DNA of 64,000 bases. Source: Halichondria panicea (taxonomy: Eukaryota; Porifera; Demospongiae; Suberitida; Halichondriidae). Below the pieces are notes generated by a model. The model saw only the letters and a list, made by a program, of their open reading frames with translations, did not search any database and was not told the origin of the DNA. The translations under genes were made by a program, and so were the position numbers. Positions 58,515 to 64,000 of this stretch are shown here, in pieces (positions within the stretch are counted from its first letter, which is position 1; each line of letters begins with the position of its first letter). The stretch is taken from the NCBI RefSeq assembly GCF_963675165.1, contig NC_087384.1, positions 4,023,182 to 4,087,181 on the forward strand. Reading direction: 5' to 3'.

Positions 58515-60615
58515 ACACACTAACACACTATATACTGAATGCCTCTGGCGCATGCATGCATACCTATAATTATCATAATTATAGTATACACCTGTACATA
58601 TAGAGCACACCATAATTTTATGCTTTGGTTTATACGTAGCAAGTTCAGGTCAACACTGTGTGTTGTGTTGTGCTCAATGTGTCTTTACTTTATGCTGTAT
58701 AATAGTGACACGTCAGAGTATGTGCATAACTTACCCTCGTATTTGTTCATTCTCTTTTAAGTACAGTTCTGTTCTTCTGTTGAGTCCTGATGAGACCTTG
58801 TAGCTGCTGAAAGATTAACATTCAGTATGAACCAAGGCATTCACTCACTCTCTCCTTGACTGTCCTAGCAGCTCCTCTCTCTGTCTCTGAGCCACAATAT
58901 TTGCCTGAGTAATAGATACACATAAATGTGTGATCAATATAGGATGTTATAAAATTTCTAATTTATACATGGCTTTTAAAAAAAGATACTGTCCAATTGT
59001 CACAGGTGCTATTTGTGACGCAGCTAAAGCTTACCTTAGTTCTTGTAAACTCTTTGTTATAGTCCTGCAATATCTCATTGTGCCGCTGCAGTGTGTGATA
59101 GAGACTACCACTTGGGGAGGTGCTGCTCACTGTTGACACGTACTCATTCAGAGCATCATTCACTCCACGCAACTGTGAAGGTGCAAGGTGGTATAAAGAA
59201 TTTGTACGAATATGGGGCAAAGTTAACAGCTGCAGAGGTAAAGTTGCTCTTACACATAGAGCATTGGTCAAAATGTAAACCCACACTTTTTAATAATTAT
59301 ATATACATGTACCGTACATGCAGCGTGCAGATACATGTACATACATACACGTAGCCCGTTGCTTGGAAAACTAATTCATACCTCGTGGTAGAGGTGATTA
59401 CATGTATGTCACGGGGCGTAGCCACAGAGGAATACGATATGAAAGTTGTGTCTGTGTATTCCAGCTGTATAACGTATGCTGCTCAACTGTTGCAATGTAA
59501 CTTCAACTAGTGCGTCTAGCCACGTTTTCTTGTGTTATGATTAGTGAATTACGTTCTCGCTAGTTTAACAGGTTGTTGCAATCTCTTCAAAATTGTGCTT
59601 GGCCATACAAAGTTCTATTTTTAGTTAGCCTCGCACCAGAGCGTTTAACTACATTTGGTAACTACAAGAGTGCGAAAAAAGCTGCTATTAAAGCTGCACT
59701 GCCGAAGCAGCCAGCCATTGTGAACTTCGACCACTCTCCATGCCTTCTTAATCAGTCATTACAGGAAATGCACAACTAGACTCTCTAGCCACAACACTTC
59801 CACTGCCAGTCAGTGACCCTTGAACCCACTAACTCTTGGAATTTACACTGGCATTCCGACCCTAGCTACCTAGCTACGTACACTTCATGAACAAGTGTTT
59901 AAGTACATGTACGACAGGGTCTTAAAATTATTGTCTTGCGTTCTTAAAGTTGGTATTTTTTCATTTAACCACTAGCGTTTTTGTTACCTGCTTGCTATAT
60001 CTAGACATACCTAAACAAACTTTATGCCTTCACTGCAGAAGGCTTTTTGCCTCAGTACAGCACCCGCGGCGCTTTATTTATTTGTGTGAAGAATGCAATA
60101 AAACGTCAAAAGTTGTAATTAACTTATGTTATTAAGTTATTAAGTTATTAAGTTGTAATTAACTCTTCTCTCGACCACAAGCACGAGGCCATGTGATACT
60201 ATACGCCATGTGATATTACCCATGCGCTTTACCATATACATGTGAGGCATACGCTCCACTCCGTTTAACAAACTTAAACTCCATTCGACCATGATTGTTG
60301 TTAACGATGCCAAAAGTTCAAGTCTAAAATTAATGGCTGCAAGTCAGCAGAGCCTTGCAGCTCTCTGCTCACTCTTGCAGCTACCAATAGCTAGCGTTCT
60401 AGTGCAGAGCTAACTACTAAGTAGAGTAGTAACACTCGGTGAACAAGTTTTGCTACGGACTCTTCTGAAAAAGCTGCAATGGCATTCCAAGTAAGCAAAA
60501 CTAGGCATAACTCGAAAACGAAGCTTTATTTTGCCAAGAAAACATGACTAGAAGTGACTAGAAGCCTATTGAAACTCTTACTTGCACTTCATTGATCCTT
60601 GAGCAGCTGAAATAG

Positions 60616-60651
<36 letters not shown>

Positions 60652-62068
60652 TACAAACACACTACCGTATACCTCGCTTGCGCATGCACACCGAGGCATA
60701 ATAAAGCAGACAACGCTAGTGGTGGTAAAAATCCAGGGGCACGATAGAAAAACTCTGTTTCCTATGTAACTGATAAAGCCCACGTAATAATTATGACATT
60801 TTGATCGCGTCATACCTCCTTTGCCTATACAGAGTGCAAAATGCCTCAGTAAATGCATTTCTCCTGCTCAACGATACATATAGCAATTAATTGACTACAT
60901 AATTATATGTAATAAGATGATATCTCTTATACTACAACACATGCATATACCGTATTGCTTGCGAGCATCAAACATTTGCAAACTTTGCGAGGGTTGATCA
61001 ATTCGCAACAATTAAATCCGCAAAACCTAAATTATTACTAGTAAATACACATGATCCTTTCCAGAACGCAATAGTTAGATCGCAAAGGGTCAAATTTTCT
61101 GCTGATTTGGCTCATTCGTAAAGGTTTTTCACCAGCAATAGTAATACGGTACACATGTAAGTATCACATACCTTAGATATCAGTTGCTCTATCTCCAGTG
61201 TCATAGTGTCAAACACATGCCCTGTCCTTACCGGACCGTCAACACTGTCAGTGGAATTAAGTATTGAGAGCAATTAACCAGTAATTACTGTAATACTTTG
61301 ATTTAAGGCAACCCTCCACATATGCGACACCCTCAAGCTTTGGAATATTTCTTGATCACTTACTAAAACCCTTAATATTTACAACCTCTAAATAATTATA
61401 CCGACAGCTGTGGTAAAAATTATTTTTTCATGTCGCATCCTATGAAGTAAATGTATATATAGCCTCGATTCTAGGCCGCGTGGGTTGAATCGAGGCTAGT
61501 AGACTGAGGTACATGTAGAGCCACCTCCAATTAGATGTGGCCATCCAAATATGCGATACCAATACCTTACCCAATTTTAACCTCCAAAAGCGACCTCTGA
61601 CTTAAATATGAGTGTCGCCTTAAAGTAAAGGGTATACGGAGGTGTACTTCACTGAGGCATTAAAATACCAACATTTTTTCGGAGAGGTCCAGGCATAAAC
61701 CAGTAGAATAGTTGTTTACAGGAAGGGTAAGAACAACACTTAAATGTTCGCATCAAAACTACCGACCTGTCATCCCTGTGGCTGTAGGTAGAGCCCAGCT
61801 TGCTGAACGATACAAGCTTCAGGTCGATCTCAGTCTCTAGACGTCGGGATTCCTTACGGAGATCTATATTGACAAATACAAACCTCAGGAAGGATCATCA
61901 ATGGTACTCTAAAAATAGCAGTTTATGAACAGCATGCAGCACAGTCATATGCAGCACAGTCATGTAGATCTTAATAATAATTATCGATGAGAGAATATTA
62001 AACAATAACATTTTAATATGGATCAACAAAGTTACACCTTCCCAGTGACTTCTCTTGGAGGCAGCCAT
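57025..62068 (-). CDS. GOSR1: Golgi SNAP receptor complex member 1 (GS28)
   Basis: Eight exons join in phase: 62,068-62,038, 61,863-61,767, 61,244-61,172, 59,172-59,035, 58,904-58,849, 58,806-58,735, 57,786-57,674 and 57,149-57,025, giving 234 residues (human 250). GOSR1 is a Qb-SNARE acting in ER-Golgi and intra-Golgi transport. Matches to the family in order are MAASKRSHWEDLRKESRRLE, DLKLVSFSKLGSTYSHR, DTMTLEIEQLISKLRGVNDA, HTLQRHNEILQDYNKEF, RRTELYLKENEQI, the SNARE motif DEAISIAMSTKENLSHQR with its central Gln, and RFPLINSVVQKINIRKRRDS followed by a C-terminal anchor of about 20 hydrophobic residues ending in VLR. The start ATG is unambiguous. The 2 kb intron 3 hosts C, C' and B repeats, and intron 6 hosts a long CA microsatellite. 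It lies 310 bases downstream of POLD4. Confidence 0.95.
58450..58512. repeat. CA microsatellite (about 31 units)
   Basis: Uninterrupted AC dinucleotides of about 63 bases in GOSR1 intron 6, next to a fragment resembling family C. A three-fold CTTTACTACAC repeat precedes it. Confidence 0.95.
59390..59700 (+). repeat. Family C' repeat copy
   Basis: It begins CACGGGGCGTAGCCACAGAG and carries AACTGTTGCAATGTAAC and AGCCACGTTTTCTTG blocks found at 22,085 and 44,870. It lies in GOSR1 intron 3. Confidence 0.6.
60290..60710 (-). repeat. Family C repeat copy with CA run
   Basis: Reverse-complement copy of the 26,250 unit ending GCATGCACACCGAGGCATAA, with a CA run at about 60,617-60,647. Confidence 0.78.
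60950..61152. mobile_element. Family B MITE
   Basis: It starts ACCGTATTGCTTGCGAGC and ends CAGCAATAGTAATACGGTA. The inner AGATCGCAAAGGGTCAAATT block is shared with 12,751-12,952. It lies within GOSR1 intron 3. Confidence 0.72.
61300..61640. repeat. Family D repeat copy, diverged
   Basis: It contains ATATGCGACACCCTC and, at the far side, GAGTGTCGCCTTAAAGTA in inverse relation. It shares TGCGACA/TGTCGC-type ends with the clean copy at 63,428-63,720. A family E hairpin (61,459-61,500) is embedded. Confidence 0.55.
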
Positions 62069-62377
62069 TACTGAAGGGGTCACACTCTACTCCACTTCTT
62101 GAACAAACTCTACTCTATAATTACAGTACAGGGTAGACCTAGTACCTATAGCTACAAAATTAAAACAAGTGAGTAATAATTCGCAATTCGCCACGTAGAT
62201 GATTATTTCTTTCAATATTTCATTCTATTTCTAAAACAGCGAAAAACGTCATAATTATAATTTTATTCATGGTGTCTACATTATACAAGTACAAAAGTAT
62301 GTGGTGAAAATGTTCCTCTGAAAATAATATGAGTGTGGTCAGTCTAGCAGGAGGTTAGGGGTAGGGGTTGAGGGAAT

Positions 62378-63947
62378 TCACTGAGCAACAAGAGTCCCAT
62401 TCCAAAGACTGAATAAAAACAATATCAATTGAAGTCAGCGTGACATAATGTACATATAGTTCATAGTTACCATTCTGTATAGAGGGGGTCATCTGTATGT
62501 TGTTGGATTAGCTGCATAATTTTGGGATCAGGGTTTAAGTCAAGTTTCTTCGCTCTATCCCATCTTTCAGTACGACTCACACCTAGAATTTAAACGAACA
62601 TCCCTTGGATTTATTAGTAATAAATACATGTTACAAAATGAGCTAGTGATCTGATCTGTCACAATAAAACCTTGTACTGATATATATATATAATTATATA
62701 TACATATACAGCCTAGGGTCACAGTAGGTCAAAGTCATGTGACACCTAGCCTAAGCTACACGTACTTGTAGTGCCTCTAAAAACATTTCGTTGAATAAAA
62801 AAATGTTGCGCTATTTAGTCAATGACGTTGCGTCTTATTCGTGGGACCTAATTTTTAAGGGTCGCTAACCCTCAAATTTCGCGATATACAGTACATGTGT
62901 ATAGTACAAAATATTATTTTGTCCACTTCATCAAAGTCTGGACGAGATAACAGCGTACCCAATAAGTCCTTCCCGATATAACTAGCATGCACTGTACGAG
63001 CTAGAGTTAGTTCAAGCAATTCTTTCCATATATAAATGGGAAAGCACTTAAATTCGAGTACAAAAAAACCAGTGGAGAATGCGCTTAAAATCAAGATACG
63101 CTGATACAGTGGGTAAAAGCACTCAGCTTGTGCCTCGTGCAATTAGAGGCGGTGCCGTTACTTGTTAATTTGTTAAATATTAAGCAATAATTATATTGTA
63201 CTCTTAACCATGCTATCAAGAGTATAATATAATTAGATCTTTACCGTATAGCGCGTAATTTTCGTGGGGTAAAAAATTCAAACACAAGGAGATTTTCATG
63301 GCCTGCACTGTATTGCAAACGTTCCGTAACCACGCCTATATTTTCGTGGGTTCGTGGAGGTTAGCTTGCTCACAAAAGTAACGAACATTTACCCCATGAA
63401 AGTCACCCGCTAGTTACTAAAACAATACCGTACTTTAATGCGACACTTTTAAATAATTACGAAACCATAAGTCGTTTCTTTTGGAAGTTGAAAAATTATG
63501 TTGAAGTCCTGGTGTCGCATATTTAGAGGGTCGCCATCTAACATTGGAGGTTACTCTACTATCCTCAATTATATATAGGTCTTAAAATTACATTGTTTCT
63601 TGCGGTCTGTGGTTTGACCTCTATTTAGGACGCGACATAAAAAAATAATTGTCAACGCGCAGTTGCTACTTTTAGAGGTCAGAAAATTAGAGAATGTCGC
63701 TTTAAATCGAATAAGTACGGTATCATTTAAACTTATAGATCTCACCAGCAGCTGGACCATATGCATAATCCAAATCAAAGGCTTTTAGGAGCTGAATTTC
63801 TTGTAGATCTACATCAGGTTTAATTGCATCAAGTTTTATAGTGGGATCTTGCTTGGTGATCTCTCTCATTAAGACCTTTTTGGGGGGTTGCTTTCTTTTC
63901 TGCTTAAAATAAAACTGCTCCAGTGAAGGTTGGTGAGATGCCGCCAT
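62378..63947 (-). CDS. POLD4: DNA polymerase delta subunit 4 (p12)
   Basis: Three exons (63,947-63,746, 62,582-62,471 and 62,408-62,378) join in phase to give 114 residues; human POLD4 has 107. It is the small accessory subunit of replicative DNA polymerase delta, binding PCNA and stabilising the complex in the nucleus. A canonical PIP box, QPSLEQFY (residues 6-13), sits at the N-terminus, followed by a basic patch QKRKQPPKK. The conserved core reads LLKAFDLDYAYGPAAGVSRT, then RWDRAKKLDLNPDP. The tiny last exon gives CLWNGTLVAQ, matching the SLWHLYPL end in human. Intron 1 (about 1.16 kb) carries family A and D MITEs. Confidence 0.93.
63242..63415. mobile_element. Family A MITE in POLD4 intron 1
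   Basis: It starts ACCGTATAGCGCGTAATTTT and ends AAAGTCACCCGCTAG. The inner GTGGGGTAAA and TTTACCCCATG arms are inverse copies. Confidence 0.72.
63428..63720. mobile_element. Family D MITE, TA target duplication
   Basis: The ends CCGTACTTTAATGCGACA and TGTCGCTTTAAATCGAATAA with AAGTACGG are inverse copies flanked by TA (63,426-63,427 and 63,721-63,722). The interior holds further GCGACA motifs in both orientations. Confidence 0.78.
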
Positions 63948-64000
63948 GGTGCAGTGGATGTTCCTGCTGTGATCAATAAAATCAGCAACCGTATTCCTCG

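Noticed and set aside
58339-58613. His/Thr-repeat and Val/Cys-repeat frames
   Set aside because: These are translations of the CA microsatellite on both strands.
59950-60135. Short frame with CxxC ... CxxC (LCLHCRR ... LCEECNK)
   Set aside because: It looks like a zinc ribbon at first, but it lies in the repeat-filled GOSR1 intron with no exon signals; it may be a transposon remnant.

Overview
The window looks like nuclear DNA from a metazoan, most likely a demosponge. The genes are compact and rich in small phase-consistent introns (some near 45 bases). The gene set is animal: GOSR1, POLD4, GNB1L, ELAC1, SQLE, CDK7, a TRPA-type channel, a CD225/dispanin protein, a PHOSPHO phosphatase and class-B-like GPCRs. 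The background is AT-rich, with many small palindromic DNA transposons between and inside genes. The sponge call is inference; nothing in the sequence names the species.

Left part (1-18,800). After a pogo/Tigger-type MITE and a small Cys-rich membrane-protein gene, positions 3,991-18,790 hold one very large DNA transposon (about 14.8 kb). It has inverted ends, a 7-base target duplication (GATATCA), two inverted subterminal arrays of roughly 180-base repeats, a multi-exon KDZ-type (Zisupton/HMGXB3-like) transposase and a Ulp1-type protease module. Its left terminal repeat was split by a second, complete transposon (4,070-8,368). That element has 6-base duplications (GCTGAG), long inverted ends with subterminal minisatellites, an integrase-like (IS3EU-like) transposase and a HECT E3 ubiquitin ligase gene. 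The right terminal repeat of the big element preserves the uninterrupted empty site. A ubiquitin-ligase cargo inside a deubiquitinase/desumoylase-type cargo element is the most unusual structure here.

Middle part (18,900-36,050). This is a dense run of host genes: an EF-hand protein and GNB1L (convergent, about 70 bases apart), SQLE (eight exons), a coiled-coil protein (eight exons), an intronless CDK7, a dispanin whose start lies 60 bases from the CDK7 start on the other strand, and an intronless PHOSPHO-family phosphatase.

Right part (36,050-64,000). A MITE-rich spacer precedes a large intronless TRPA-type channel gene (1,187 aa). ELAC1 (short tRNase Z, eight exons) follows, then a duplicated GPCR locus (one decayed and one intact copy, with partly inverted flanks). 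GOSR1 (eight exons) and POLD4 (three exons with a PIP box) lie head-to-tail on the minus strand.

At least six recurrent small repeat families (called A to F here, plus a diverged C') occur in introns and spacers; several show TA duplications. No rRNA, tRNA, CRISPR array or retrovirus-like element was recognised. Exon limits come from reading GT/AG sites and phase by eye; no alignment or transcript evidence was available.
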